Assembly (NCBI GenBank): GCA_025351745.1
Contig: JANXVI010000070.1
Span: forward strand, 1 to 34,641
DNA length: 34,641 nt
Direction of reading: 5' to 3'
Source of the DNA: Rhodoferax sp.
Lineage (GTDB): Bacteria; Pseudomonadota; Gammaproteobacteria; Burkholderiales; Burkholderiaceae_C
Below the pieces are notes generated by a model, which saw nothing but the letters and a program-made list of their open reading frames with translations, was not told where the DNA came from and did no database searches. Made by a program: the position numbers and the translations under genes. Each line of letters starts with the position of its first letter. Position 1 is the first letter of the stretch. Shown here one piece after another: positions 17,642 through 28,451 of the stretch.

Positions 17642-19339
17642 ATGCCAACAGTGATCGTAATCGGAGGGGGCGTGGCCGGCATGAGCGCGGCACACGAACT
17701 GGTGGAACGCGGTTTTCAGGTGGATATATACGAGCGCAACCCCAAGTATGTGGGTGGCAAGGCCCGCAGTGTTGACGCGCCCGGTACGAACAAGATTGAC
17801 CCGCAACTGTTTCTACCAGGCGAGCATGGGTTCCGGTTCTTTCCCGGTTTCTACAAGCATGTGACTGACACGATGAAACGCATACCGGTGGGTGATGACC
17901 AAACGGCCTTAGACAACCTGGTCGTGACAGACACGATGATGATGGCGCAGAGCGATGCCAAGCCCATCATTTTGCCGGTGGACTTTCCAACGTCACTGAA
18001 GGAAATCGAAGAGTTCTTCAAAGGGTTCCAGGCTTTCAGCTCCGAGCTGACCACAGAAGAGATTGAGTTCTTCTCTGGCAAGATCTGGCAGCTCATGACC
18101 AGTTGCAGCAAGCGCTTCGAAGACGAGTACGACAGCATCAGTTGGTGGGACTACACCGAGTCTGCCACCAAGAGCGCCGCCTACCAAAGGCTGTTGTCAG
18201 GGGGTCTTACGCGCAGCCTGGTGGCCTGCCAGGCCCAATTGGCCAGTACGCGCACCTGCGGCTCCATCTTGCTGCAAATGTTTTACATGATGATGGATCC
18301 ATTTACCCGTGACACTGACCGCGTGTTTAACGCCCCGACTAATCTGGCCTGGCTGAACCCCTGGCATGACTATCTTGTCAGCAAGGGTGTGAACTACCAC
18401 CGCGGTGCCAGTGTCACCGCTTTGCACACTGTAAATGGCCGGATATCGGGTATCCGTCTTGAGAAGGATGGCGTGCCCGGCAGTGCGGATGTCTGCGCAG
18501 ACTACTACCTCATGGCGGTGCCGGTAGAGCGGGCGGCCAACCTGATCAGCGAGGACATGCTCAAGGTCGATCCATCGTTGAAGAACATCATCAAGCTGTC
18601 ACCCAATGTGGAGTGGATGAACGGCATCCAGTTCTACCTCAACCAAGAAGTTAACCTCAACCGCGGTCATACGATGTACACCGGTAGCAACTGGGCTTTG
18701 ACCAGCGTTTCTCAAATCCAGTTCTGGCCCAAATACGACTTGAAGCGGCGCGGCAACGGCAAGGTGGTATCCATCCTATCGGTTGATATTTCGAACTGGT
18801 CGGCGCTGGGCAACTTCAACAATAGAGCGGCACGCGATTGCACCAAGGATGAGATCCGAAAAGAAGTTTGGGAGCAACTCAAACAAGAACTCAACTTTGG
18901 TGGAGAAAATGTGTTGTGCGACGAGATGGTGGTGGACTACTACTTGGACGAAGACATCGTTCCTATGGTCGCGCCCATGAGCGATGTGATGACGGCACGG
19001 CTTAGCACCGTCAAGCAGGAATCCTTGAACAAAGTCTTCAACCTGGAGCCGTTACTGGTCAACCAATGCAATACCTGGGCGATCCGCCCCAACGCCCACA
19101 CCGGAATCAAAAACCTGTTCCTCGCCAGCGACTACGTAAAAACGAACACCGACCTGGCTACGATGGAAGGTGCGAATGAAGCCGCGCGCAGAGCCGTGAA
19201 CAGCATCCTTCTGGCCAGTGCATCGGACGAGGACTATTGCGAAATCTGGGAGATGCACACGCCCTTCCTGTTGAAGCCTTTGCAGATGATTGACCATCTG
19301 AATTATGAAAAAGGCTTGCCCTGGGCGAAGGTTCTATAA
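17642..19339 (+). CDS. FAD-dependent oxidoreductase, phytoene/carotenoid desaturase-like
   Basis: [40 protein letters not shown] dinucleotide-binding N-terminus; [15 protein letters not shown]-terminal [45 protein letters not shown] before ATG 17642. Confidence 0.87.
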   Translation: MPTVIVIGGGVAGMSAAHELVERGFQVDIYERNPKYVGGKARSVDAPGTNKIDPQLFLPGEHGFRFFPGFYKHVTDTMKRIPVGDDQTALDNLVVTDTMMMAQSDAKPIILPVDFPTSLKEIEEFFKGFQAFSSELTTEEIEFFSGKIWQLMTSCSKRFEDEYDSISWWDYTESATKSAAYQRLLSGGLTRSLVACQAQLASTRTCGSILLQMFYMMMDPFTRDTDRVFNAPTNLAWLNPWHDYLVSKGVNYHRGASVTALHTVNGRISGIRLEKDGVPGSADVCADYYLMAVPVERAANLISEDMLKVDPSLKNIIKLSPNVEWMNGIQFYLNQEVNLNRGHTMYTGSNWALTSVSQIQFWPKYDLKRRGNGKVVSILSVDISNWSALGNFNNRAARDCTKDEIRKEVWEQLKQELNFGGENVLCDEMVVDYYLDEDIVPMVAPMSDVMTARLSTVKQESLNKVFNLEPLLVNQCNTWAIRPNAHTGIKNLFLASDYVKTNTDLATMEGANEAARRAVNSILLASASDEDYCEIWEMHTPFLLKPLQMIDHLNYEKGLPWAKVL

Positions 19340-20515
19340 CGCCGCTATCGGAATGGTGACGGTAAAGCAAGTCCCGTCGCCCGGTTGGCTGGTGACCGCA
19401 ATGGCTCCGCCATGGCTCTCCACCGCGCGTTTGACGATGGCCAGCCCCAAGCCCGTGCCGGGTATATTGCCCACGTTACTGGCGCGGTAAAAGTCGCCAA
19501 ACAAGCGTGGCAGGTCTTCAACTGGAATGCCGATGCCCTGGTCGCGCACTTCAAAGCACACACCGGGTCCATTGCGGCGCACCTTGAACTGCGCCTCTGA
19601 AGCGCCACATGAATATTTGAGGGCATTGGACAATAGGTTGCCCAGAATGTGGCGTAGCAACTTTTCATCCGCCAAAACATCTTTGTCGTCCAGTTCCGCA
19701 TGCAGGGCCACGTGGGCTGCCTCAGTCTCTCCATCGATTTGGCCGTGGCTAGCCACAGCTTCGTCCCGCAGTTGGTGGCACAGGGTCAACAGGTTCACCG
19801 GTTTCGGGTTAAAGGACAGCAATTGGGCGTCCGAACGGCCAATGGTCAGCACCTGGTCCAACATCAACACCATGCGTCTGACGGCGGACTCAATGCTGTC
19901 AAGCAGGCCATTGCGCTCGCCAACCGGCAGCCGATCGCAGTAGTTGCGCAGCAAGCTTTGGGACACCAGTATCGAAGTAAGCGGTGTACGGAATTCATGC
20001 GAGGTCATGGCCACAAAGGTTGACTTCAACTGGTTTAACTCGACCTGCTGGGCCAGCGCTGCATCAAAGCGCAGCTTGTCCTCGCGATTGCGCCGCTCCA
20101 ATGCATCGCGCGCTTGCTTGAACAGCAAATGCGCCTTGACCCGCGCCAGCACGATGGGCGGGCTGATAGGTTTGGTAATGTAATCGGCCGCTCCCAGCGA
20201 AAAACCCATCTGCTCGTCCTGCGTCTGCGTCTTGGCTGTGAAAAAGATTACAGGGACGTCAGCCGTCAATGCCGAGGCCTTCAGCCGACGGCACACCTCG
20301 TAGCCATCAATGTCCGGCATCATGATGTCGAGCAGGATTAGATCCAAGGGCTGACTTTGGGCGATTTTGAGCGCGCGTTCACCGCTAGGTGCCAATTTGA
20401 CCGTGTAGTCCCCGTCCAGCAGATCCCGCATCAAGGCAAGGTTTTGCGGGGTGTCATCAACCACCAAGATGACAGGCCGCAAGGGTATGACTGGTGTGGC
20501 GTGCATGGCATCCAC
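19334..20515 (-). CDS. Response regulator receiver-histidine kinase hybrid (REC-HisKA-HATPase)
   Basis: [68 protein letters not shown]; start abuts the stop of the upstream kinase. Confidence 0.93.
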   Translation of the reverse strand: MDAMHATPVIPLRPVILVVDDTPQNLALMRDLLDGDYTVKLAPSGERALKIAQSQPLDLILLDIMMPDIDGYEVCRRLKASALTADVPVIFFTAKTQTQDEQMGFSLGAADYITKPISPPIVLARVKAHLLFKQARDALERRNREDKLRFDAALAQQVELNQLKSTFVAMTSHEFRTPLTSILVSQSLLRNYCDRLPVGERNGLLDSIESAVRRMVLMLDQVLTIGRSDAQLLSFNPKPVNLLTLCHQLRDEAVASHGQIDGETEAAHVALHAELDDKDVLADEKLLRHILGNLLSNALKYSCGASEAQFKVRRNGPGVCFEVRDQGIGIPVEDLPRLFGDFYRASNVGNIPGTGLGLAIVKRAVESHGGAIAVTSQPGDGTCFTVTIPIAAL

Positions 20516-23395
20516 TCAGCTCGCCCCGTCGGCAAGGGCTTGCTGCAGTATGGCCAAAGCGCGCTCACTGTCGAAGGCTTGGACAGCAGCTTGCAGTGCG
20601 GAGAAATGCTTGGGATAGGCCATGTTGAACATAATCGCATATTCTGCGAGCAAACGCTCTGCATTTCCGTCGTCGTTGTTTAACAAGATCTGGAGTTGCT
20701 GGCATACGGTCGCCAGTTGCTGTTCGTCTGGCGCATGATGGGTCGTCACTGGCAACGCAACAGGGTCCCCACTGGTCAAAGCCGCTTGAATTGACACTAC
20801 CTGTGCTCTCAAGTTGCCTTCCAACCGCGCAAGCAGCGGTGTCAGCTCACCATGCTCTGGCAACATGCGCAAAGCTTGCTCCACAGCTATCGCGTCTTGC
20901 ACAAGCTGGGGCGCTGCAATATTGCCCGCTAAGCCTTTGAGAGTGTGCGCCAGACGAACAGCGGTTTGACCGTCTCCACTCCCCACGGCCTCGCGGATGA
21001 GTTCAATACAGTGAGCCTGTGCATCGACGAAACCGCGGAGCATCGCAATGTAGCGCTGCGGTTTTCCGGATACCCTGCGCATGCCCGCTTCTTGGTCCAG
21101 TCCGGCAATGCTTTTGAACAAACCCTCAACCGACCCGACAGCATCCGGAATACCAAGCACCGCGGTGGTCGCTGTTGAATGCGCTGAACCAGAGTCTTTG
21201 GGCGCAATCCAGCGCAACAAGGCGCGAAAAAGCTCATGGGGATCTATGGGCTTAGCAACGAAATCTACCATGCCAGCCGCCAGACATTGCTCCCGATGGG
21301 ATGCCATCGCGTTCGCTGTCATGGCAACGATGGGTGGGGCGACCCCCGACTGGTTGGCAATAATTTGCTTCGTGGCTTCCAAGCCATCCATTTGGGGCAT
21401 TTGCAAGTCCATCAGAATTAGGGCATACGGCTGACCCGCGGCCAGTGCGTTGGCAACCATGTTGCAGGCTATGCGACCATCATCCGCGATATCAACCCTC
21501 AACCCGACATCGCGCAGCAGTTCGCTGGCAACCTGCTGGTTTAGCGCATTGTCTTCTGCAAGCAAGATGCGTGCGCCCAGGAGACCCCGCAAAGCCTGGG
21601 GTATGGCATCTGACGCCACCGAGCGGTGGGCGCGCGCACCGATCGAGACCCCAACCAGCAAATCGACCATTGTGTCGAATAAGTACGAAGGCATTACCGG
21701 CTTGCCCAGCACCGCGGCAATGCCACACCCCGGTGCACTCGCCAAGGTGGCAGCGTTAGCATCGCGGCCAGGGGCCGACAGTATGGCAAGCTTGGGCTGC
21801 TGTTGCAAGGCAAGGTTGCGCAGGCATTGCGCGGTCTCGACGCCATTCATGCCCGGCATTTGCCAATCGAGCAACACAATGTCGTAGGGCAGGCCCGCAG
21901 CATCGGCTCGTTGTACCGCCATCACAGCCAGTTCACCGCTGTGAACGGCATCCACCTTGAAGCACATTCCAGCCAGCAGATCCCCCAGGACCCGGCGCGC
22001 GCTGTCCACATCGTCCACGACGAGCACGCGTTTGCCATTGAGTTCAGTCGGCAAAAGGAGCTTTCGCGGTACTGCACTGCCCAGCCCCAGCCTGACGGTG
22101 AACCAAAAGGTCGACCCCACACCCGGAGTACTGTCAACACCAACCTCGCCGCCCATCTGCTGGGCCAGGATTCTGGTGATGGAAAGCCCAAGGCCCGTAC
22201 CCCCATACTTGCGGGTCGTCGAAGTGTCGGCCTGCTGAAAGTTCTGGAACAAGTTGGCCGCCTGCTCAGCGGACAGACCGATGCCGCTATCACGAACGGA
22301 AAACCGCAACAGAACAGCATCGTCAGAGCGATCCAGCACCCGCACGATGATGTCGATCTCGCCCCGGTCCGCGAACTTGATCGCATTGTTGGCGTAGTTG
22401 ATAATCATCTGGCTCAGCCGCAAAGCGTCGCCTTTGAGAACGTCTGGAACATCCCGCGCAATATCGACCAGCAGCTCCAGTCCTTTTCCTGTGGCTTTGT
22501 CTTCAATCAGATTGGCGACCTTTTCCAACACCTGTTCAAGGCTGAACTCGCTGATTTCCAGATCCAGTTTGCCAGCTTCGACCTTTGAGAGGTCAAGAAT
22601 GTCATTGATGATGCCCAGAAGGTGCTGCCCGGACTGCTGCACCTTTTGCATGTAGTCGCGCTGTTGCGGATCGAGCCTGGTTTTCAATGCCAAGTGACTC
22701 ATACCAATGATGGCGTTCATGGGCGTGCGGATTTCATGGCTCATATTGGCCAGAAAGGCCGACTTGGACGCAGTCGCTTCTTCAGCCTTTTGGCGCGCTT
22801 GTGCTGTCGCATGCAAGGCGGCCTTCAACTCCGTGTTTCTGGCTTCCGACTGGGTGAGGGCTCTGTTTTTTGCGGCGTCAAAAATCTTCGTGTGCACCAG
22901 CAACGTCAGTACTAATCCAATTTGACTGGTGCCGAAAAAGAAACCCGCGTGTTTCCTGTCGTACAAAAATGGCAAATCAATCCCCAACCAACCGACAACC
23001 CCAAAGGTCAACACCAGCGCGAAGTTGATGCCCAGCCAGATGACGGCATTGCGGTTGAACCCCAACAACAAAGTAGCCGTTACAGGACCCGTGGCGAACC
23101 AGGAGATCACTGGAGAATAGATCCCACCTGAAAAATATGTGCAACCCAATATGGCAATAAAACAATTGCAAAAGAGGTATATGTTTGCCGCTACAGCGTA
23201 GCTTCCTCCTTGGTGGATAAACAGCAGATTTGCAAGCAGCATCAATGCCAGAGTCAACATGACGAAGACTCCCGGGTGAAAGCCGATGGCGAGACTCACG
23301 CCCACATAGCACACCGCAAACGCCACCACGGCCCAATTGAAGCGGACGAGCAATACGAACTTCTCATCGGCAGGCACAGCGTTTGCGTCTTCCAT
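20516..23395 (-). CDS. Hybrid sensor histidine kinase (multi-TM N-terminus, HisKA, HATPase, REC, REC, Hpt)
   Basis: Preferred ATG 23395; hydrophobic N-terminus, [38 protein letters not shown], two REC domains ([24 protein letters not shown]), Hpt-like [12 protein letters not shown]. Confidence 0.95.
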   Translation of the reverse strand: MEDANAVPADEKFVLLVRFNWAVVAFAVCYVGVSLAIGFHPGVFVMLTLALMLLANLLFIHQGGSYAVAANIYLFCNCFIAILGCTYFSGGIYSPVISWFATGPVTATLLLGFNRNAVIWLGINFALVLTFGVVGWLGIDLPFLYDRKHAGFFFGTSQIGLVLTLLVHTKIFDAAKNRALTQSEARNTELKAALHATAQARQKAEEATASKSAFLANMSHEIRTPMNAIIGMSHLALKTRLDPQQRDYMQKVQQSGQHLLGIINDILDLSKVEAGKLDLEISEFSLEQVLEKVANLIEDKATGKGLELLVDIARDVPDVLKGDALRLSQMIINYANNAIKFADRGEIDIIVRVLDRSDDAVLLRFSVRDSGIGLSAEQAANLFQNFQQADTSTTRKYGGTGLGLSITRILAQQMGGEVGVDSTPGVGSTFWFTVRLGLGSAVPRKLLLPTELNGKRVLVVDDVDSARRVLGDLLAGMCFKVDAVHSGELAVMAVQRADAAGLPYDIVLLDWQMPGMNGVETAQCLRNLALQQQPKLAILSAPGRDANAATLASAPGCGIAAVLGKPVMPSYLFDTMVDLLVGVSIGARAHRSVASDAIPQALRGLLGARILLAEDNALNQQVASELLRDVGLRVDIADDGRIACNMVANALAAGQPYALILMDLQMPQMDGLEATKQIIANQSGVAPPIVAMTANAMASHREQCLAAGMVDFVAKPIDPHELFRALLRWIAPKDSGSAHSTATTAVLGIPDAVGSVEGLFKSIAGLDQEAGMRRVSGKPQRYIAMLRGFVDAQAHCIELIREAVGSGDGQTAVRLAHTLKGLAGNIAAPQLVQDAIAVEQALRMLPEHGELTPLLARLEGNLRAQVVSIQAALTSGDPVALPVTTHHAPDEQQLATVCQQLQILLNNDDGNAERLLAEYAIMFNMAYPKHFSALQAAVQAFDSERALAILQQALADGAS

Positions 23396-23507
23396 GGCTT
23401 TTCTGGATTGGAGCCTCAAGGTGGGCCACTGCCAGTCTACTGCACGCAGTGAACACACGAAGTCCGCAGTATGCTGTGCAACAGCGCGCGGGTCTTACAA
23501 CATGGCC

Positions 23508-24734
23508 TTACGGACCCGCAAGCTCCTCAACCTTGCGCCGAGCCGTATCCGCGTCCTTGCCGTATTCGGTCAAGTAGCGCTGGCGTTCTTCACTGCTCCA
23601 CTCAGCTGGGGAAAACCGACTCTTGGGATAGATCGCACTCACGTGCACCAGGCCCGGCTGGCGGGCCATCGTGGCACGGTCGGGAAACTGGTCCGGTACC
23701 AGCAAAAATCCATCCACATCACGTAGCCGCAGCGGGAAGGCAGGACTCTTGTCCAGGACCAAAGCGCCAAACACGTGCAGCTTGAACTCGCGGCTGCCGG
23801 TTCCCACTTCGTCGTTGAACTGCAACAACGCAAACGGCACGCCGTTTGCATCGTCCACCCGTGCGCTCACGACGTAACGCCCGGCCAAGCGGACGTTGGC
23901 TTTTAGGTAAAAGCTCAGAGATCCAGCCTCTAATGCCTCACGCACGCCCGCCCAGGTAGCCGGCACATCTGGCGCATAGACCACATCAAAGTGGGCCACT
24001 CCCTGTTGACCGTCTGCCGCTATTTCAACCAGCAAGCGAATCGTGCCACTATGGCTTTTGAAGCCCTGGGTCGCGGGCGTCAGGCGTCCGGAATAGATGC
24101 CGTCGCCGGGAATCGCGTCCGCACCCGTGCCATCGTCTGAAAAGACCACGCTGGTTTGCACCAGTTTGATCGGTGTCCGAGAGTCGGGGACAGACTGCGC
24201 CTGCGCGCTACGTATGACCAAGGGCAGCGGGCGGTCGCTATCATCAACGGCCGCAATCGAAAACTTGACACTTTCAGTCCCGCTCAGGAATACCCGCTCC
24301 TGATTGGTACGCAGGCGAATGCCTTTGACCACATCGCCGTTGGCGTCTCGCATCTTCAGCTCTTCCGCAATGGGGGCAAAAGGACGCACCTGGTCAGGAT
24401 GCTCCGCCATGGGGCGGGAGTCATAGGGATAGCGCGTGGCGTCGCGGTAGCTTGCATACGTTTGCTCTGCCCGCTCATAGCGACCACGCCAGACCGCCAA
24501 TTGCTCTTGGCGTGTCTGCAAGCCGGCAGCACTGTAGGGGCCGCCATTGCCACCGGAGCCCGACGGTCCTGCTGCGGCGTCGGCTGCACGGGGGGATTGA
24601 GCCCTTGGGCCTGCACCGCCCGCAGCGCTGCCATACGCTGAAGATGCAGTGCCGTCTGTGCCAAATACGTACCATCCGACCAGTACCAGCGCGATAAGCG
24701 CTACGCCCAGCCATACCGCCTTAGCGCGGGTCAA
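23508..24734 (-). CDS. Membrane-anchored protein resembling choice-of-anchor X domain proteins
   Basis: N-terminal TM MTRAKAVWLGVALIALVLVGWYVFG; Gly/Ala-rich linker; VFSDDGTGADAIPGDGIYSGRLTP and PPFALLQFNDEVGTGSREFKLHVFGALVLDKSPAFPLRLRDVDGFLL-type segment. Confidence 0.65.
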   Translation of the reverse strand: MTRAKAVWLGVALIALVLVGWYVFGTDGTASSAYGSAAGGAGPRAQSPRAADAAAGPSGSGGNGGPYSAAGLQTRQEQLAVWRGRYERAEQTYASYRDATRYPYDSRPMAEHPDQVRPFAPIAEELKMRDANGDVVKGIRLRTNQERVFLSGTESVKFSIAAVDDSDRPLPLVIRSAQAQSVPDSRTPIKLVQTSVVFSDDGTGADAIPGDGIYSGRLTPATQGFKSHSGTIRLLVEIAADGQQGVAHFDVVYAPDVPATWAGVREALEAGSLSFYLKANVRLAGRYVVSARVDDANGVPFALLQFNDEVGTGSREFKLHVFGALVLDKSPAFPLRLRDVDGFLLVPDQFPDRATMARQPGLVHVSAIYPKSRFSPAEWSSEERQRYLTEYGKDADTARRKVEELAGP

Positions 24735-24771
24735 AGTTCATACCCGTTTTGACAAGCGGGATAGGCAGTGA

Positions 24772-25644
24772 TTAATTGGCGTTGGCCGCCATGTCGGCAC
24801 GCACCTTGGACACAACACCACCCCATGCTCCATTGGTATAGTGGTTGTACGCCTCGGCATCGTCTCGAAACGCGACAGTGTGGTAACTCCATTTAGCCGC
24901 ACCACCTTCATTCGCCGCAGTCCCTAAAGTCAGGTCATTACAGAACCAGTCGGATGGATTGCAAAATCCGGCACCTCCGCTGCCCGACACACCACCCGAC
25001 GAGTGGTAGGCCACGGCTTCATCGTCTTGCCCCGGCAGTGCGCCCGAGTACAGGGTGCCCTTAGCTCCGGCGTACATATAGAACCACTTGGCCCGGGTTT
25101 GGTTGTGGTCGTACATAGCACGTGCCGTAGCCGTCTTTAAATCAGCGGTCAGCGGGTCCGACACAGCCCAACTACCCAAGTTCGCCAATTCGCTACCACC
25201 GCCAGCGCCAGCCGCAACATCCACCCATTTGATATTCCAACCCGTCTGAGTTGTACCGTCGGAGTTGCCGCATACCCCTGATCCATTCGGCGAAGCGTTC
25301 TTCTTGCTGCGTGTGGTGCCACCATAGAGTGACAAGGCGTAGCCGATCTGTAAGTTGCCCGCACTGTGGGCGGCGATGTAGCACCAGTTGCTGCCCGTGC
25401 AGTAGCAATCCAGGGCATCGCGCACGCGATAGTTCTGGTCGGACACGTGGCTGAAGCCATCCCAATTGACCGATTTTTTGTTGACCCCGGCAGCCGTGCT
25501 GGCAGGCCCCCAGTACGTGAAGTCCGCGTGGTTACCCGCCTGTGCTGAATTATTGCGACCGTTAATCCAAAGAGAGTAGTTGGAGGCACAAACCCCACCC
25601 GTAAAAAAAACGAGAAATACCAGCAACGATTTAGCAAAACGCAC
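24772..25644 (-). CDS. Secreted Ser-hydrolase-like protein of unknown function
   Basis: GTG at 25644 preceded by AAGGAG (rc of 25651-25656); signal peptide VRFAKSLLVFLVFFTGGVCA; WCYIAAHSAGNLQIGYALSLYGG resembles an alpha/beta-hydrolase nucleophile elbow. Confidence 0.62.
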   Translation of the reverse strand: MRFAKSLLVFLVFFTGGVCASNYSLWINGRNNSAQAGNHADFTYWGPASTAAGVNKKSVNWDGFSHVSDQNYRVRDALDCYCTGSNWCYIAAHSAGNLQIGYALSLYGGTTRSKKNASPNGSGVCGNSDGTTQTGWNIKWVDVAAGAGGGSELANLGSWAVSDPLTADLKTATARAMYDHNQTRAKWFYMYAGAKGTLYSGALPGQDDEAVAYHSSGGVSGSGGAGFCNPSDWFCNDLTLGTAANEGGAAKWSYHTVAFRDDAEAYNHYTNGAWGGVVSKVRADMAANAN

Positions 25645-26278
25645 GGACTGCTCCTTGAATCTGGATTCAACCCATTCTGGGTGCGTAAGTGTCTCCAAAG
25701 CATCTACGTCCAACAACTGGTGAATACCCGCGCCTCTGATTTTCCGACTTCACACCGTCTTCACCGTTGGCACGCCCCGGTTTGCGTCTATATCTCACAG
25801 GGTTGCAAAGACTGGCCTTCGTTCCGTACGGCAAAGTAAACCCATGAATACCCCAAATTCTCTTGCAGTTGGCGCTGCTGACACGGGTATGGGCAACCCA
25901 GTTGCACTACCGTTTGAGCGGCAAAAATATATTAGGGGGAGGTTTGCGACCCCCAAGCAAAAAGTCTCTGCCTGCACTGGGCATCAACGCCCGTATGACT
26001 TGGGGTACGTCCTCGCTGACCGGTGGCATAGCAGATGCCGAAGGGTTGAGAGCCCGCCCCAAGATGGAACTCGACGAAGTGATCAAGGATTACGGATGGA
26101 CTTTGACGCCAGGGACCAGAAAGATGACCGCTTTCATTCAGTGAGTATGTGCGCTGGCGCACTCTCCCTGCAATGACAAAGACTTACATTCGCAACCGTA
26201 TCTGCAGTCTCCTCGTGCAGCCAGTCACGCGTTGTAATTCTATACGTTGTAAACATATAAATCGTTTGGAGAAAAGTA

Positions 26279-26689
26279 ATGAAAAAAATCTGGCTTCTTG
26301 CACTCACCCTGTGCGCCGTTGGGCCTACGATTGCACAAACCAACGTCGGTGTGTTTGTTGGAATCAACCAGCCCGGAGTTTACGGACGCATCGACATTGG
26401 CAACTTTCCACAGCCGCGCCTTATCTACCCACAGCCCATTGTGATCGTGCAGCAACCTGTTGCGGTACAACGAGAACCGATTTACCTGTATGTGCCGCCG
26501 GGCCACCAAAAGAACTGGAGCAAGCATTGTGGTCGCTACAACGCCTGTGGACAGCCCGTTTATTTTGTTCAAGAGGACTGGGTGCGGGAGCGTTATGAAG
26601 AACGCCATGACCACGACGATCATGACAATGGACACGGGCGAGGCCATGGCAAGGACAAGAAGGACAAGAAACACAAGGACAAGGACTGA
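26279..26689 (+). CDS. Small secreted protein with His/Asp/Lys-rich tail
   Basis: Signal peptide MKKIWLLALTLCAVGPTIAQ; GAGAAAAG upstream; C-terminus RHDHDDHDNGHGRGHGKDKKDKKHKDKD. Confidence 0.75.
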   Translation: MKKIWLLALTLCAVGPTIAQTNVGVFVGINQPGVYGRIDIGNFPQPRLIYPQPIVIVQQPVAVQREPIYLYVPPGHQKNWSKHCGRYNACGQPVYFVQEDWVRERYEERHDHDDHDNGHGRGHGKDKKDKKHKDKD

Positions 26690-26696
26690 CACAGCG

Positions 26697-27122
26697 TCAG
26701 GACAACCGAAACGTCTCCAGATGGATGCTGGTTTCGGTGTTGCTGATGCCCTTGAGCAAACGGATGCGCTCCAGTACCTTGGCCAGCTCTTGCAGGGTCT
26801 CGGCGCGTAACTCCGCCAACAAATCCCAACGCCCGTTGGTGTCGTGCAAGGTCGCCACTCCCGGCTCACCGAGCAAGCTGGCAATCACCGCACGTGTCTG
26901 GTTACCGTCGACGGCAATACTCATCCAAGCTTTGATGGCATTGTGTTGTACATCGGGGCGCAAACGCACGGTGTAACCAACAATGACTCCATCGTCTTCT
27001 AGGCGGCGGATTCGGTTGGTGACCGTACCCCGCGAGACCTTGAGTTTTGCCGACAGAGCCGCCACCGTCAGGCGCGCATCCTGGCGTAAGAGCGACATCA
27101 GTTTGTAATCAATTTCGTCCAT
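26697..27122 (-). CDS. Lrp/AsnC family transcriptional regulator
   Basis: MDEIDYKLMSLLRQDARLTVAALSAKLKVSRGTVTNRIRRLEDDGVIVGYTVRL, typical Lrp winged HTH plus RAM domain. Confidence 0.95.
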   Translation of the reverse strand: MDEIDYKLMSLLRQDARLTVAALSAKLKVSRGTVTNRIRRLEDDGVIVGYTVRLRPDVQHNAIKAWMSIAVDGNQTRAVIASLLGEPGVATLHDTNGRWDLLAELRAETLQELAKVLERIRLLKGISNTETSIHLETFRLS

Positions 27123-27145
27123 TATGGCAATTTACCATGCCATAA
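27122..27145. promoter_or_regulatory. Candidate Lrp-family operator
   Basis: TTATGGCA-atttacca-TGCCATAA perfect 8-bp inverted repeat abutting the lrp start in the divergent lrp/ocd intergenic region. Confidence 0.55.
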
Positions 27146-27256
27146 AGTTAATTATTTAGCTATTTCTAGGCATTTTTGACGATTGTTATTGTTCGGTCGC
27201 AAAACCATACTCCTACTTATCGATTGCAACCTATGCGATTCACGAGGAGAACGACC

Positions 27257-28390
27257 ATGACAACACCCCATCTACCCCGCCAGAACACCTTGTTTTTGAG
27301 TCCGCAAGACGTCGCCAACATCGTTGGTCGAGTCGGCTTGGCAGCCACACTGCATGGCATGGCCACCTACATACGCCAAGACTTTTTGCGTTGGCAAGAC
27401 TTCGACAAGTCAGCCCGCCTGGCAGCGCACTCACCAGACGGCGTGATTGAACTGATGCCCATCGCTGACGCCAACACCTACACCTTCAAATACGTTAACG
27501 GCCATCCCAAGAATACCGCCCTGGGACTACCCACAGTGATGGCCTTTGGCGTGCTGGCCGATGTGGCCAGTGGCTTCCCCCTTCTAATCAGCGAACTGAC
27601 CTTGACCACCGCCTTGCGCACCGCAGTCACTTCGGCCGTGGCAGCACTTGAGCTTGCACGTCCCGGCAGCCGCGTGATGGCCCTGATCGGAAATGGAGCA
27701 CAGAGCGAATTCCAGGCACTGGCGTTTCACCACCTGGTCGGCATCAAAGAGATTCGCCTGTTTGACGTGGACGCAGGCGCCTCGGCCAAGCTGCTGCGCA
27801 ACCTGCAGAACAACCCCGATGCTGCGAGTATGCGCGTGGTGCTTTGCAATAGCACCGCAGAAGCCGTGCGCGGCTCCGACATCGTGACGACAGTCACGGC
27901 AGACAAGACCAACGCAACCATCATCACGCCCGACATGCTGACCGCTGGCTTGCACATCAACGGCGTCGGTGGCGACTGCCCAGGGAAGACCGAGATTCAT
28001 GCCGACGTGTTGCGCGCCGCAAAGGTGTTTGTCGAATATGAGCCGCAAACCCGCGTGGAGGGCGACCTGCAGCAGATGGGTGCGGACTTCGGTGTCACAG
28101 AGCTATGGCAAGTTTTGGCTGGCAACAAGACTGGCCGCGACAACGACACGCAAATCACATTCTTCGACTCCGTGGGCTTTGCAATGGAAGACTTTTCAGC
28201 ACTGCGTTATGTGCACGACCTGGCGCAGTCGCTGCAGATCGGTGCGGCGATTCCATTGATCCCCACTTTGGCCGATCCGAAAGACCTGTACCAATTGATC
28301 AAACCCGCCACACCCATCAAAGTCGCTTCTAGCGCTGGCGCGACAGGGCGCGCACCGACTGCGCGAGACGCTCTAGAAACCACTGCGTAA
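27257..28390 (+). CDS. Ornithine cyclodeaminase family protein
   Basis: ATG 27257 with GAGGAGA upstream; YTFKYVNGHPKN, MALIGNGAQSEFQALAFHHLVGIKEIRLFDVD, INGVGGDCPGKTEIHADVL. Confidence 0.94.
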   Translation: MTTPHLPRQNTLFLSPQDVANIVGRVGLAATLHGMATYIRQDFLRWQDFDKSARLAAHSPDGVIELMPIADANTYTFKYVNGHPKNTALGLPTVMAFGVLADVASGFPLLISELTLTTALRTAVTSAVAALELARPGSRVMALIGNGAQSEFQALAFHHLVGIKEIRLFDVDAGASAKLLRNLQNNPDAASMRVVLCNSTAEAVRGSDIVTTVTADKTNATIITPDMLTAGLHINGVGGDCPGKTEIHADVLRAAKVFVEYEPQTRVEGDLQQMGADFGVTELWQVLAGNKTGRDNDTQITFFDSVGFAMEDFSALRYVHDLAQSLQIGAAIPLIPTLADPKDLYQLIKPATPIKVASSAGATGRAPTARDALETTA

Positions 28391-28451
28391 GCCATCGCCT
28401 TTGGAGTCAACAGCTTGAAGCCAGTCCGCACCCGGACCGAAGTCGGTCAAT

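Noticed and set aside
21803-22588. 261-aa plus-strand ORF opposite the hybrid histidine kinase
   Set aside because: The kinase frame has intact HATPase and REC motifs; the opposite ORF has none.
25844-26176. Overlapping short plus-strand ORFs (110 and 93 aa)
   Set aside because: No recognisable domain, competing frames and no clear RBS; could be a degraded gene, but I cannot support a call.
28318-28360. gcttctagcgctggcgcg near the 3' end of the ornithine cyclodeaminase gene, considered as a repeat fragment
   Set aside because: Too short a match to distinguish from ordinary Ala/Ser codons.
28435-28448. GACCGA-AG-TCGGTC inverted repeat between convergent genes
   Set aside because: Two-base loop and no T-run make it a poor terminator; short arms in GC-rich DNA are expected by chance.
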